Notes: a model not told the origin generated them from the sequence alone. Positions 52,241-63,974 are shown, counted from the stretch's first letter. The stretch is DNA of 64,000 bases from Streptomyces pyxinicus (GCF_024753135.1 NZ_JANUGP010000002.1:248001-312000); one strand, 5' to 3'. Translations and numbers: made by a program.

Positions 52241-53805
52241 GGCAGCTCCCTGAGTTCCCGGCGCAGGATCTTGCCGGAGGCGGCGCGCGGGACGGTGTCG
52301 GTGAAGGTGACCTTGCGGACGCGTTTGTAGGGGGCGACGCGCTCGGCGACGTGGAGCAGGACGTCGTTCTCGGTCGGCTCCTCGGCGCCGGGGCGGCGGA
52401 CGACGAAGGCGTGCGGGACCTCGTTGCCGTCGGCGTCGGGGGTGCCGATGACGGCGGCGTCGGCGATGCCGGGGTGGGTGAGCAGCAGGGCCTCCAGTTC
52501 GGCGGGGGCCACCTGGAAGCCCTTGTACTTGATGAGTTCCTTCACGCGGTCCACCACGAAGAGCCAGCCGTCGGCGTCGACGCGGCCGACGTCCCCGGTG
52601 TGCAGCCAGCCGTCGGGGTCGATGAGTGCGGCGGTGGCGTCGGGGCGGCCGAGGTAGCCCTTCATGACCTGCGGGCCGCGGATCAGAATCTCGCCGCTCT
52701 CACCGGTACCGAGGTCCTTTCCGGGGTCGTCCAGGGAGACGATCCGCATCTCGGTGCCGGCGACGAGGCGGCCGACGGTGCCGGCGGGGGCGTCGTGCAG
52801 GCGGTCGAGGGGGACGACGTGGGTGCCGGGGGACAGTTCGGTCATGCCGTAGGCCTGGCCGATCGGGGGCAGTCCGAGGCGCTCGGCGCAGGCGCGGGCG
52901 AGCTGGGCGTCCAGCGGGGCGGCGGCGCTGATGACGTACTTCAGCGAGGACAGGTCGTAGGCGCCGACGGCCGGGTGTTTGGCGAGGGCGAGGACGATCG
53001 GCGGGGCGACGAAGAGGCCGGTGATGCGGTGTGTCTGGATCGCGGCGAGGAACGTCTCCAGCTCGAAGCGGGGCAGCACGACGACGGTGGCGCCCTGGCG
53101 CAGCGGGGCGTTCATGAGGGCGGTCAGGCCGTAGATGTGGAAGAAGGGCAGGACGGCCAGGATGCGGTCGCCGGGTCCGGCCGGGACGGCGGGGGCGAGC
53201 TGGGCGAGGTTGGTGGCCAGCTGCCGGTGGGTGAGCATGACGCCCTTGGGCACGCCGGTGGTGCCGGAGGAGTACGGCAGCGCCGCGACGTCCTCGGCGG
53301 GGTCGAGGCCGACGTCCGGTTCGGGGGCGGTGGTGGCGAGCAGGTCGATGAGCGAGCGGTGCCCGGGGGCGCTGTCGCACACCAGGATCTCCCTTACGCC
53401 GCCCGCGAGTTCGGCGGCCCGGCGGGCGGTGACCAGCAGCGGGGAGACGGTGACGATCCAGCGGGCGCCGCTGTCGGCGAGCTGCTTGGCGAACTCCTCG
53501 GCGGTGGCCAGCGGGTGCACGGTGGTGACGGCGGCGCCCGCGCGGGTGGCCGCGTAGAAGGCGGTCGGGAAGGCGACGGTGTTGGGGCTGTGCAGGGCGA
53601 GGACGTCACCCTTGCGGACGCCGGTCTCGGCGAAGGCGGCGGCCAGGCGCCGGTGGAACCGGTCCACCTGCTCGTACGTGAGCGTGGTGCCGTCCGTGCC
53701 GTCGACGAGGGCGGGCCGGTCACCGAAGCCGGCCGCGTGGCCGAGGACGGCGTCGTGGATGGGAAGTGCTACGGGCGGGACGTCTGCGTACGCGCTGCGG
53801 AACAC
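52237..53805 (-). CDS. Cinnamate/4-coumarate-CoA ligase-like acyl-CoA synthetase
   Basis: 522 residues, ANL superfamily. P-loop SSGTTGVPKGVMLTH near 175, YGMTELSPGTH near 320, hinge DRVKELIKYKGFQVAPAELE near 430 and catalytic Lys in PRAASGKILRREL near the C-terminus. The sequence and operon context match S. coelicolor ScCCL (SCO4383), which activates cinnamate and 4-coumarate; other branched or terpenoid acids are equally plausible substrates here. The stop overlaps the hydratase start. Confidence 0.88.
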   Translation of the reverse strand: MFRSAYADVPPVALPIHDAVLGHAAGFGDRPALVDGTDGTTLTYEQVDRFHRRLAAAFAETGVRKGDVLALHSPNTVAFPTAFYAATRAGAAVTTVHPLATAEEFAKQLADSGARWIVTVSPLLVTARRAAELAGGVREILVCDSAPGHRSLIDLLATTAPEPDVGLDPAEDVAALPYSSGTTGVPKGVMLTHRQLATNLAQLAPAVPAGPGDRILAVLPFFHIYGLTALMNAPLRQGATVVVLPRFELETFLAAIQTHRITGLFVAPPIVLALAKHPAVGAYDLSSLKYVISAAAPLDAQLARACAERLGLPPIGQAYGMTELSPGTHVVPLDRLHDAPAGTVGRLVAGTEMRIVSLDDPGKDLGTGESGEILIRGPQVMKGYLGRPDATAALIDPDGWLHTGDVGRVDADGWLFVVDRVKELIKYKGFQVAPAELEALLLTHPGIADAAVIGTPDADGNEVPHAFVVRRPGAEEPTENDVLLHVAERVAPYKRVRKVTFTDTVPRAASGKILRRELRELP

Positions 53806-53827
53806 GGCTCCTCCAAGCGGCGGCGGC

Positions 53828-54988
53828 TCAGTACGACTTGGGCAGGCCGAGACTCTGGTGGGAGACGTAGTTGAGGATCATCTCCCGGCTCACCGGCGCG
53901 ATCCGGGCCACCCGCGCGGCCGTGATCAGCGAGGCGAGCCCGAACTCGCGGGTGAGGCCGTTGCCGCCGAGGGTGTGCACGGCCTGGTCGACGGCCCGGA
54001 CACAGGCCTCGCCGGCCGCGTACTTGGCCATGTTGGCGGCCTCGCCCGCGCCGATGTCGTCGCCGGCGTCGTAGAGGTGGGCGGCCTTCTGCATCATCAG
54101 CCGGGCCAGCTCCAGGTCGATGTGGGCCTGGGCGAGGGGGTGGGCGATGGCCTGGTGGGCGCCGATGGGGGCCTTCCAGACGGTGCGGTCGCGGGCGTAC
54201 TCGATGGCCTTGCCGAGCGCGTACCGGCCCATGCCGATCGCGAACGCGGCCGTCATGATCCGCTCCGGGTTCAGCCCGGCGAACAGCTGGAGCAGTCCGG
54301 CGTCCTCGTCGCCGACGAGCGCGTCGGCGGGCAGCCGTACGTCGTCCAGGACCAGCTCGAACTGCTTCTCCGCGGCGCTGAGTTCCATGTCGATCGGCCG
54401 CTTCTGGAAGCCCTCGGCGTCCGTCGGCACGATGAACAGGCAGGGCTTGAGGCGTCCGGTGCGGGCGTCCTCGGTCCGGCCGACGATCAGCACGGCGTCG
54501 GCCATGTCCACCCCGGAGATGAACACCTTGCGGCCGGTCAGCAGCCAGTCGGCGCCGTCGCGGCGGGCGGTGGTGGTGATGCGGTGGCTGTTGGAGCCGG
54601 CGTCGGGCTCGGTGATGCCGAACGCCATGAGACGGGTGCCGTCGGCGAGGCCGGGCAGCCAGGTCCGCTTCTGCTCCTCGGTGCCGAAGCGGGCGATCAC
54701 CGTGCCGCAGATGGCCGGGGAGACGACCAGCATGAGCAGGGGGGAGCCGGCGGCGCCGAGTTCTTCGAGGACGATGGAGAGTTCGGCTATGCCGCCGCCC
54801 CCACCGCCGTATGCCTCCGGCAGGTTGACGCCGAGATAGCCGAGCTTGCCCGCCTCGGACCAGAGTTCGGTGAGGGGTTTGCCTTCGGCGACGGTGCGGG
54901 TGAGGTATGCGCGGCCGTAGCGGTTGCCGAGGGCGGATACGGCGGCTCGTAGGGCTTTGTGTTCTTCGGGTTCGATGAGGGTGGGCAT
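53828..54988 (-). CDS. Acyl-CoA dehydrogenase
   Basis: 386-residue FAD acyl-CoA dehydrogenase: N-terminal helical part, middle FAD-binding block LMAFGITEPDAGSNSHRITTTARRDGADWLLTGRKVFISG, and C-terminal helical part ending LGGNGLTREFGLASLITAARVARIAPVSREM. It would introduce the 2,3-double bond before hydration or carboxylation. ATG 54988 follows AAAGGAATCCC. It sits 23 bp upstream of the ligase gene and 83 bp downstream of the biotin carboxylase gene. Confidence 0.9.
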   Translation of the reverse strand: MPTLIEPEEHKALRAAVSALGNRYGRAYLTRTVAEGKPLTELWSEAGKLGYLGVNLPEAYGGGGGGIAELSIVLEELGAAGSPLLMLVVSPAICGTVIARFGTEEQKRTWLPGLADGTRLMAFGITEPDAGSNSHRITTTARRDGADWLLTGRKVFISGVDMADAVLIVGRTEDARTGRLKPCLFIVPTDAEGFQKRPIDMELSAAEKQFELVLDDVRLPADALVGDEDAGLLQLFAGLNPERIMTAAFAIGMGRYALGKAIEYARDRTVWKAPIGAHQAIAHPLAQAHIDLELARLMMQKAAHLYDAGDDIGAGEAANMAKYAAGEACVRAVDQAVHTLGGNGLTREFGLASLITAARVARIAPVSREMILNYVSHQSLGLPKSY

Positions 54989-55070
54989 GGGATTCCTTTC
55001 GGGTGCGGGTTGGGTGTGGTTGCTCGCGCTCACGCGGCGGCAGCCGCATATCGATACAGCCCCGCGCCCC

Positions 55071-56912
55071 TCAGGTCTGCCGCACCACCGCCAGCAGGAA
55101 GCCGGGCTCCACCTGCTGTCCCGGCTTGGCGTGCAAGGTGGTGAGGGTGCCTTCGGTGGGTGCCGAGATCTGGTGCTGCATCTTCATCGCCTCCAGCCAG
55201 ATCAGGGGCTGTCCGGCGGTGACGGCGGTGCCCTCGGTGAGGCCTTCGGCGACGCGTACGACCGTGCCGGGCATCGGGGCCAGCAGGGAGCCGGGGGCGA
55301 GTTGTTGCTCCGGGTCGGGGAAGCGGGGCAGTGCCGTCAGGCGGGTGGTGTTGACGTGGATCCGGTCGCCGTAGCGGGCCACCTCGAAGCGGTGGCGTAC
55401 GCCGTCCGCTTCGAGGACGACCGTGTGGGCGGAGACGTGCACGACCCTCGCCCCTTCCACGGCGAAGCCGGTCCGGGTGGGGCGGTAGCGGACCTCGGTC
55501 TCCTCGCCCCCGACCTCGTAGCGCTTGATCTGGGGCTGGGAGGGGAGGTTGCGCCAGCCGCCGAAGCGGGAGCGGCCGTGGGCGGCGGCGAGGGCGGCGG
55601 CCAGCGGGGCGAGCGGGTCGGGGGCGGGCTCGGTGAGGGCGGGGAGGTGGCGGTCGTAGAAGCCGGTGTCCATGCGGGCGGAGGTGAACTCCGGGTGGCG
55701 CAGGGAGCGGACGAGCAGGTCGCGGTTGGTGACCGGGCCGTGGAGCGCGGCGGCCTCCAGGGCGCCCGCCAGCTTGCGGATCGCCTCCGCGCGGGTGGGC
55801 GCGTGGGCGACGACCTTGGCGAGCATCGGGTCGTAGTGGACGCCGATGGGGTCGCCGTCGGTGTAGCCGGTGTCCAGGCGGACGCCGGCCGGTACGGCGA
55901 GGCGGTGCAGGGTGCCGGTCTCCGGGGCCCAGTCACGGGCCGGGTCCTCGGCGTACAGGCGGGCCTCGACGGCGTGGCCGCGCGCGGGGGGCGGTTCCGG
56001 CGCCAGCGCGTGGCCCTCGGCGACGCGGAGCTGCTCGGCGACCAGGTCGAGGCCGAACACCTCCTCCGTCACCGGGTGTTCGACCTGGAGGCGGGTGTTC
56101 ATCTCCAGGAAGTGCGCGCGGCCGTCGGCGACCAGGAACTCGACGGTGCCGGCGCCCACGTAGGAGACGGCGCGGGCGGCGCGTACGGCCAGCGCGCGCA
56201 GCTCCTTCGCGAGCCCCTCGGTGAGTCCGGGCGCCGGGGCCTCCTCGATCACCTTCTGGTGGCGGCGCTGGAGGGAGCAGTCACGGGTGCCGAGCGGCCA
56301 GACGGTGCCGTGGGTGTCGGCGAGGATCTGCACCTCGACATGGCGGCCGTGCTCCAGGTACGGCTCGACGAACACCTCGCCGTCCCCGAAGGCGCTCACG
56401 GCCTCGGCACGCGCGCCCTCCAGGGCGGCGGGCAGCTCTTCGAGGCGGCGTACGATCCGCATCCCGCGCCCCCCGCCCCCGGCCGCCGCCTTCACCAGCA
56501 CCGGCAGGTCGGCCTCGGTGACGTCGGTCAGCGGGGCGAGGCCCATGAGCTGCTTGGCGCGGGTCTTGGACGCCATCGCCTCGATGGCCTCCGGCGGCGG
56601 GCCGATCCAGGTCAGGCCGGCGTCGAGGACGGCGCGGGCGAAGCCGGCGTTCTCGGAGAGGAAGCCGTACCCGGGGTGCACGGCGTCCGCGCCGGCGGCG
56701 AGGGCGGCCTTCACCACCAGGTCGCCGCGCAGATAGGTGTCGGCGGGGGCCGCGCCCGGCAGCCGTACGGCGGTGTCGGCCACGCGCGCGTGCAGCGCGT
56801 TCTCGTCCGCGTCGGAGTGGACGGCGACGGTCCGGATTCCCGAGGCGGCGCAGGTGCGGAAGATCCGGCAGGCGATCTCGCCCCGGTTGGCGACCAGCAG
56901 TGTCTGGATCAT
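55071..56912 (-). CDS. Acyl-CoA carboxylase biotin carboxylase/biotin carrier subunit
   Basis: 613 residues: biotin carboxylase N- and ATP-grasp domains (1-440; VLVKAAAGGGGRGM, EMNTRLQVEHPVTEEVFGLDLV), a linker domain, and a C-terminal biotinyl domain with EAMKMQH (biotin on the Lys near residue 579). Around residue 125-140 (SKTRAKQLMGLAPLTDVTEADLP) the ATP-grasp entry looks some eight residues shorter than I expect. It works with the carboxyltransferase encoded directly upstream (5 bp apart). Confidence 0.9.
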   Translation of the reverse strand: MIQTLLVANRGEIACRIFRTCAASGIRTVAVHSDADENALHARVADTAVRLPGAAPADTYLRGDLVVKAALAAGADAVHPGYGFLSENAGFARAVLDAGLTWIGPPPEAIEAMASKTRAKQLMGLAPLTDVTEADLPVLVKAAAGGGGRGMRIVRRLEELPAALEGARAEAVSAFGDGEVFVEPYLEHGRHVEVQILADTHGTVWPLGTRDCSLQRRHQKVIEEAPAPGLTEGLAKELRALAVRAARAVSYVGAGTVEFLVADGRAHFLEMNTRLQVEHPVTEEVFGLDLVAEQLRVAEGHALAPEPPPARGHAVEARLYAEDPARDWAPETGTLHRLAVPAGVRLDTGYTDGDPIGVHYDPMLAKVVAHAPTRAEAIRKLAGALEAAALHGPVTNRDLLVRSLRHPEFTSARMDTGFYDRHLPALTEPAPDPLAPLAAALAAAHGRSRFGGWRNLPSQPQIKRYEVGGEETEVRYRPTRTGFAVEGARVVHVSAHTVVLEADGVRHRFEVARYGDRIHVNTTRLTALPRFPDPEQQLAPGSLLAPMPGTVVRVAEGLTEGTAVTAGQPLIWLEAMKMQHQISAPTEGTLTTLHAKPGQQVEPGFLLAVVRQT

Positions 56913-56917
56913 GGACC

Positions 56918-58512
<1,595 letters not shown>

Positions 58513-58516
<4 letters not shown>

Positions 58517-60192
58517 AGCAGGGCCTCCGGGATGTCCAGGTGGCGGGAGCGCAGCCATTCGCCGAGAGCCTTGGCCTGCGGGTCGAAGCGGTGTTGGGCG
58601 GCGACGCCGGCGCCGAGGATGCCGCCGACGGTGAAGTTCAGGGCGCGCAGGTTCGGCAGCACGTGCCGGGTGACGGGCAGGTCCCGGCTCTCCGGGACCA
58701 GCTCCCGGAAGCGCTCCTCGGTCAGCTCGTGCGCGAGCCACCGCCAGGCGTCCTCGGTCCGCGCCCACACCCCGACGTTGGCGTCCCCGCCCTTGTCCCC
58801 GCTGCGGGCCCCGGCGACCAGCCCGAGCGGCGCCCGCCGGGTCGGCCCGCCGGGCGGCAGGGGCTCGGGCAGGGGCGGTGCCGGTACGGCCTCCAGGGGC
58901 CGCGTCTCCCGGGACGGCGCCACCACCACCCGGCGCCCGTCCGGAAGGACGGCCACCTGCTCCACGGCGGTCTGGGGGACGTAAGCAGCCTCGAACACCC
59001 CGTACGGCTCGCCCCTTCCGGGTGGCGCGAGCACGTGGAAGCCCGGGTAGCTCGCGAGGGCCAGCTCGATCGCGGCCCCGCTCAGCGCCCGCCCGACGAC
59101 CTCCTGGTCCGGGTCCCGTACGACGAGCCGCAGCAGGGCGCTGGCCGTCTCCTCGGTGCCGGCGTCGTCCCGGTCGGTGCGCACCAGGTCCCAGCGGACC
59201 TCGGCGGGCGGCGACTTGGCGAGGGCGTCGGCGAGCTGGTCGCGCACGAGGTCCGCCTTGGCCTCGATGTCGAGGCCGGTGAGGACGAAGGCGACCTCGT
59301 TGCGGAAGCCGCCGAGCCGGTTGACCCCGACCTTGAGGTCCGGCGGCGGCGCCTCCCCGCGCACGCCCTCGATCCGCACCCGGTCCGGCCCGTCCTGGCG
59401 CAGCCGGACACTGTCCAGCCGGGCGGTCACGTCCGGCCCCGCGTACCGGCCGCCAGCGGTCTCGTACAGCAGTTGGGCGGTGACGGTCCCGACGTCCACG
59501 AAGCCGCCGGTGCCGGGATGCTTGGTGATCACGCAGGTGCCGTCGGCGCCCACCTCGGCCAGCGGGAACCCCGGCCGCCGTACGTCACCCTCCCGGAAGA
59601 AGGCGTAGTTCCCGCCGGTGGCCTGCGTCCCGCACTCCAGCACATGCCCGGCGACGACGGCTCCCGCGAGCCGGTCCCACTCCCCCGGCTCCCACCCGAA
59701 GTGGGCGGCGGCGGGCCCGGTGACGAGCGCCGCGTCCGTCACCCGCCCGGTGACGACGACGTCCGCGCCGCCGCGCAGGCACGCGGCGATCCCGAACCCG
59801 CCGAGGTAGGCGTGGGCGGCGAGGGCGCCGGGGTGGGCGGCGGTCAGGTCGTCGCCCTCGACATGGGCGACGCGCACCGGCACGCCGAGCCGCCCGGCCG
59901 CCTCCCGGATCCGCTCCGCCAACCCGGCCGGGTTGAGCCCGCCCGCGTTGGTGACGATCCGCACGCCCCGCTCGTGGGCGAGGCCGAGGCAGTCCTCCAA
60001 CTGGCGGAGGAAGGTGCGGGCGTACCCGGCGCCGGGGTCCTTCAGCCGGTCGCGGGCGAGGATCAGCATGGTCAGCTCGGCGAGGTAGTCGCCGGTGAGG
60101 ACGTCGAGTTCACCGCCGGTGAGCATCTCGCGCAGGGCGGCGGCGCGGTCGCCGTAGAACCCGGAGAAGTTGCCGATGCGCAGGGGCGTCAC
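58513..60192 (-). CDS. AtuA-like (DUF1446) acyclic terpene utilisation protein
   Basis: 559 residues of the AtuA/DUF1446 family: [38 protein letters not shown] at the start, then [39 protein letters not shown], and [21 protein letters not shown] in the C-terminal module. AtuA is required for growth of Pseudomonas on citronellol and lies in the atu operon; its exact reaction is unknown. GTG 60192 overlaps the TIGR03084 gene's stop by 4 bp. Confidence 0.88.
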
Positions 60193-60983
60193 CGCTCGCC
60201 TCCCGTCGGCGGGCGGCCGGCTCCGGGCGGTCCGGCGAAGGCCTGGGCGAGGTCCAGCCAGCGGTCCGCGTCCGGGCCCTCGGCGGTCAGGGCCAGGTCG
60301 GCGCGGTGGGCGCGCTGGGTGACGAGGAGGCAGAAGTCGAGGGCGGGACCGGTGACGCGCTGGGCGGCGTCGGGCGGCCCGTAGCTCCACACCTCGCCGG
60401 AGGGCCCGTCCAGCTCGACGCGGAACTCCGTTTGCGGCGGCGTGAGTCCGTGCACGCCGTACGCGAAGTCCCTGGTCCGCACCCCGAGTCGGGCCACGTG
60501 CCGGAGCCGGTCGGTGGCCGGCCGGACGGCGCCCAGGGCATCGGCCACGTCCAGGGAGTGGGCCCAGGTCTCCATGAGACGGGCGGTGGCCAGGGAGGCG
60601 CCGGACATGGGCGGCCCGTACCAGGGGAAGCGGCTGCCGGGCGGCGCGGCGCGCAGGGCCCGCTCCAGGGCGTCCCGGCCGGCCCGCCAGCCCGACAGCA
60701 GCTCGGCGGGCGGGAGTCGGGCCCCCTCCTCGGCACCCTCGTCCACGAAGGAGCCGGGGGCGGTGAGCGCCTTCTCCACCAGCGCCTGGAAGGCCCCGGC
60801 GTCCGTGACGGCCAGCAGGGCGGAGTGGTCGGTCCAGGCGAGGTGGGCGATCTGGTGGGCGACGGTCCAGCCCGGGGCGGGGGTGGGCCGGGCCCACTGC
60901 TCCGGGTCCAACTCGGCCACGAGTCGGTCGAGTTCGTCGCTCTCGGCACGCAGGTCGTCGATGACGGGCGTCGGGTCGGCCAT
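60189..60983 (-). CDS. TIGR03084-family DinB/MDMPI-like metal-binding protein
   Basis: 264 residues. [21 protein letters not shown] (His ligand in the first helix pair) and [16 protein letters not shown] (the second His) are those of the DinB/maleylpyruvate-isomerase fold and of TIGR03084, a family usually found in acyl-CoA carboxylase operons. Probably a metal-dependent accessory or isomerase. It is the first gene of the eight-gene operon, 30 bp from the dyad at 61012-61034. Confidence 0.88.
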   Translation of the reverse strand: MADPTPVIDDLRAESDELDRLVAELDPEQWARPTPAPGWTVAHQIAHLAWTDHSALLAVTDAGAFQALVEKALTAPGSFVDEGAEEGARLPPAELLSGWRAGRDALERALRAAPPGSRFPWYGPPMSGASLATARLMETWAHSLDVADALGAVRPATDRLRHVARLGVRTRDFAYGVHGLTPPQTEFRVELDGPSGEVWSYGPPDAAQRVTGPALDFCLLVTQRAHRADLALTAEGPDADRWLDLAQAFAGPPGAGRPPTGGER

Positions 60984-61011
60984 GGAGGGAGCATGGCAGC
61001 GGGGGTGGAAA

Positions 61012-61034
61012 CAATCAAGCGTGCTTGCATTAAT
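61012..61034. promoter_or_regulatory. TetR-type operator at the catabolic operon promoter
   Basis: CAAGC-GT-GCTTG (61016-61027) is a perfect dyad within the more A+T-rich AATCAAGCGTGCTTGCATT, close to the TCAAGC..GCTTGA type sites of TetR repressors of acyl-CoA pathways. It lies 30-50 bp upstream of the operon's first ATG (60983), where RNA polymerase must bind. A TetR gene ends this operon. Confidence 0.65.
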
Positions 61035-61078
61035 TGGCTGGGCGGCAAGGACTCAGCCGTTCACACCGGGTGGGGAGT

Positions 61079-62800
61079 TCACACCGCGCGGATCGGCGGA
61101 TAGACGGCTTCCCACACCGCCGCCCGCACGGCCGCCTCCGGGTCGTCCAGACCGTCGGCACGGGCGACCCCGTCCTCCACCGCCGCCCTGACCACGGCGA
61201 CGGCGACGGCCGTGGAGGTGCTCCGCAGGTCGCGGATCGGGGGCAGGACGGGCGCGTTCCGCTCGGCCACGTCCGCGTCGCCGGTCTGCCGGGCCACGGC
61301 GTCGGCCGCCGCGCGCAGCATGCGGTCGGTGACGCGGGAGGCGCGGGCGACGATCGCGCCGAGGCCGAGCCCGGGGAAGACCAGGGCGTTGTTGGCCTGC
61401 CCGATCTCGTACGTCGTCCCGTCCCGCTCGACGGCCGGAAAGGGGCTGCCGGTGGCGACCAGGGCCTTGCCGTCGGTCCAGTCGAGCAGGTCGGCGGGGG
61501 TGGCCTCGGCGAGGTCGGTGGGGTTGGACATGGGCAGGATGATCGGGCGTTCGGTGTGGGCCGCCATCTCGCGGACGATGTCCCGGGTGAAGGCGCCGCC
61601 CTGCCCGGAGGTGCCGATGAGGAGGGTCGGGCGGACCCGCCGGACGACCTCGGCGAGCGGGATGCCGGGCAGGCTCTCGTCCCGGCTCCAGCCCTCCGTC
61701 TCGCCGGCCGGGCGGGCGTAGGGCACCTGGAAGTCGCGGAGCTTGTCGCCCTGGTCGTCGGTGAGCAGGCCGTACCGGTCCACGCACCAGAAGCGGGCGG
61801 TCGCCTCGTCGGCCGGCAGCCCCTCGGCCACCAGGGCGTCGCGGAGCTGGTCGGCGACGCCGATGCCGGCCGTGCCCGCGCCGAAGACCACGATCCGCTG
61901 CTCGGTCAGGGGCAGGTCGGCGGCCCGCACGCCGGACAGCACGGCGGCGAGGTTGACGGCGCCGGTGCCCTGGATGTCGTCGTTGAAGGTGCAGACCCGG
62001 TCGCGGTAGCGGTTCAGGATCCGGCGGGCGTTGGCGGTGCCGAAGTCCTCCCAGTGCAGCAGGGCGCCCGGGAAGAGCTTGGCCGCGGTGGTGACGTAGG
62101 CGTCGATGAAGGCGTCGTAGCTGTCGCGGTCGGCGCGGGGGTGGCGGTTGCCGAGGTAGAGGGGGCTGTCGAGGAGTTCCTGTCGGTTGGTGCCGACGTC
62201 GAGCATGACGGGCAGGGTGCGGCGCGGGTCGATGCCGGCGGCGGCCGTGTAGACGGCGAGCTTGCCCACGGCGATGTCGATACCGCCGACGCCCCAGTCT
62301 CCGATGCCGAGGATGCCCTCGCCGTCGGTGGCGACGATCAGGTCCACGTCGTCGGCGCCGAGTCCGCTCGCCCGCAGCGAGCGCTCGATGTCGTCGGGGG
62401 CGTCCACGGAGAGGTAGACCCCGCGGGGGCGGCGGTACTCGGTGCTGTAGCGGCGGATCGCCGTGCCGACGGTCGGCGTGTAGACGATGGGCAGCATCTC
62501 TTCGAGGTGATCGCCGACGAGCCGGTAGAACAGCACCTCGTTGCGGTCGTGCAGGGCGGTCAGGTACACGCTCTTGGCGAGATCACCGCTCTGCTCCCGG
62601 AACTGCCCGTACGCCCGCTCGGCCTGCCCGTCCTGATCGAGCACCCGCGGCGGAATCAGCCCGACGAGATCCAGCGCGCGCCGCTCTTCGTCGGTGAACG
62701 CGGTCCCCCGGTTGAGCCGGGGGTCGGCGAGCACGGCCCGGCCGCGCGCGCTGATCTCCAGGGGCCGGTTCTCCCTGTCACCGCTACCGTCACCGCTCAC
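61079..62800 (-). CDS. NAD-type malic enzyme
   Basis: 573 residues, the large single-domain malic enzyme class. LPIVYTPTVGTAIRRYSTEYRRPRGVYLS, LIVATDGEGILGIGDWGVGGIDI, TFNDDIQGTGAVNLAAVL, and the NAD-binding VFGAGTAGIGVADQLRDAL are all as expected. It converts malate to pyruvate and CO2. Active in central metabolism, no operon link is visible. Two GTTCACACCG repeats lie at 61059 and 61077 at the 3' end. Confidence 0.93.
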   Translation of the reverse strand: MSGDGSGDRENRPLEISARGRAVLADPRLNRGTAFTDEERRALDLVGLIPPRVLDQDGQAERAYGQFREQSGDLAKSVYLTALHDRNEVLFYRLVGDHLEEMLPIVYTPTVGTAIRRYSTEYRRPRGVYLSVDAPDDIERSLRASGLGADDVDLIVATDGEGILGIGDWGVGGIDIAVGKLAVYTAAAGIDPRRTLPVMLDVGTNRQELLDSPLYLGNRHPRADRDSYDAFIDAYVTTAAKLFPGALLHWEDFGTANARRILNRYRDRVCTFNDDIQGTGAVNLAAVLSGVRAADLPLTEQRIVVFGAGTAGIGVADQLRDALVAEGLPADEATARFWCVDRYGLLTDDQGDKLRDFQVPYARPAGETEGWSRDESLPGIPLAEVVRRVRPTLLIGTSGQGGAFTRDIVREMAAHTERPIILPMSNPTDLAEATPADLLDWTDGKALVATGSPFPAVERDGTTYEIGQANNALVFPGLGLGAIVARASRVTDRMLRAAADAVARQTGDADVAERNAPVLPPIRDLRSTSTAVAVAVVRAAVEDGVARADGLDDPEAAVRAAVWEAVYPPIRAV

Positions 62801-62881
62801 GATTCCGCCTTCCGCTCGCCGCTGTGCCTTTCCCTTCTGGAGTGTGCCGGAGGGGGACGGGGTTCGCAGGGTGGGCTGGGT

Positions 62882-62909
62882 GCTTGGTGCTGGGCGCTTG
62901 GTGCTGGGC
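62882..62909. repeat. 14-bp direct repeat GCTTGGTGCTGGGC
   Basis: Two adjacent copies lie in the 148-bp gap between malic enzyme and the EamA gene. No gene is seen in this gap. Confidence 0.7.
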
Positions 62910-62948
62910 GCGCGGGGTGGGGCCGTACCGGTGGCGGCCCGGGTCCCG

Positions 62949-63893
62949 TCAGGCCTCCGGCGGCCGGGCCGGGACTCTGGCGCCCCGGCCTATCTGGGTG
63001 CGGACGGCACCGATGCTGGCCGCGATGACCAGGGCGATGGCCGCCGCCTCCGTGGGCGAGAGGGACTGGCCGAGGATGAGGAAGCCGGCCGTGGCCGCGA
63101 TGGCCGGTTCCAGGCTCATGAGGATCGCGAAGGTGTGGGCCGGGAGACGGCGCAGGGCGAGGAGTTCGAGGGTGTAGGGCAGGACCGAGGAGAGCAGGGC
63201 CACCGCCGAGCCGAGGGCAATGGTGGTGGGGTCGAGGAGGCGGGTGCCGGAGGCGGCGATGCCGAGGGGGAGGAAGAGCAGCGCGGCCACCGCCATCGCG
63301 AGGGCCAGCCCGTCCGCCTGCGGGAAGCGCCGGCCGGTACGGGCGCTGAAGACGATGTACGCCGCCCACATCGCGCCCGCCCCCAGCGCGAAGGCCACGC
63401 CGGTGGGGTCGAGGTCGCCGAAGCCCCCGCCGCCGAGCAGGAAGACGCCCGCGAGGGCGAGGGCCGCCCAGACGGCGTTGACCGCGCGGCGGGAGGCCAG
63501 CACCGAGAGGGCGAGGGGGCCGAGGACCTCCAGGGTGACCGCGGGACCCAGCGGGATGCGCGCCACCGCCTCGTAGAACAGGCCGTTCATCGCGCCCATG
63601 GCGACGCCGAACGCCAGCACCGTGCCCCAGTCGGCACGGGAGTGGCCGCGCAGACGGGGCCGGCAGACCAGGAGCAGGACGACGGCCGCGGCCAGCAGCC
63701 GCAGGGTCACCACGCCCAGCGCGCCCGCCCTCGGCATCAGGGTCACCGCGACGGCGGCGCCGAACTGCACCGAGATGCCGCCGGCCAGCACCAGTCCGAC
63801 GGGGCCGAGCGAGCCGAAGCGGCGCGGGGCCCCTGCCGGGGATGCGGGGGCGGCGGCCGGATTCGCGGAAGGGGTGGCGCTGCGGGTGCTCAC
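62949..63893 (-). CDS. EamA-family (DMT) transporter
   Basis: 314 residues, ten predicted membrane helices in two EamA repeats (VGLVLAGGISVQFGAAVAVTLMPRAG in the first; VAFALGAGAMWAAYIVFSARTG begins the second), ending SLSPTEAAAIALVIAASIGAVRTQIG. It resembles RhtA-type exporters of amino acids or purines. The start is uncertain: GTG 63893 is preceded by AGGAC; GTG 63950 is also in frame. Regulated by an unknown factor; a dyad lies at 63961-63974. Confidence 0.85.
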   Translation of the reverse strand: MSTRSATPSANPAAAPASPAGAPRRFGSLGPVGLVLAGGISVQFGAAVAVTLMPRAGALGVVTLRLLAAAVVLLLVCRPRLRGHSRADWGTVLAFGVAMGAMNGLFYEAVARIPLGPAVTLEVLGPLALSVLASRRAVNAVWAALALAGVFLLGGGGFGDLDPTGVAFALGAGAMWAAYIVFSARTGRRFPQADGLALAMAVAALLFLPLGIAASGTRLLDPTTIALGSAVALLSSVLPYTLELLALRRLPAHTFAILMSLEPAIAATAGFLILGQSLSPTEAAAIALVIAASIGAVRTQIGRGARVPARPPEA

Positions 63894-63960
63894 GGGCGGT
63901 CCTGGCTGTCGGTCGGGGAGGCGGGGCGGTTCGTGTTCATTGTGATGCACTGGTGAGTCC

Positions 63961-63974
63961 AGGTTAGTAAACCT
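63961..63974. promoter_or_regulatory. Small dyad AGGTT-N4-AACCT
   Basis: A perfect 5-bp inverted repeat upstream of the EamA gene in a locally A+T-rich stretch. It may be an operator for that gene or for a divergent gene beyond the right edge. Confidence 0.35.

Noticed and set aside
61059..61086. Two GTTCACACCG repeats as a PHO box
   Set aside because: Spacing is 18 bp instead of 11 bp and the repeats lie at the 3' end of malic enzyme, partly within its coding sequence; probably chance.
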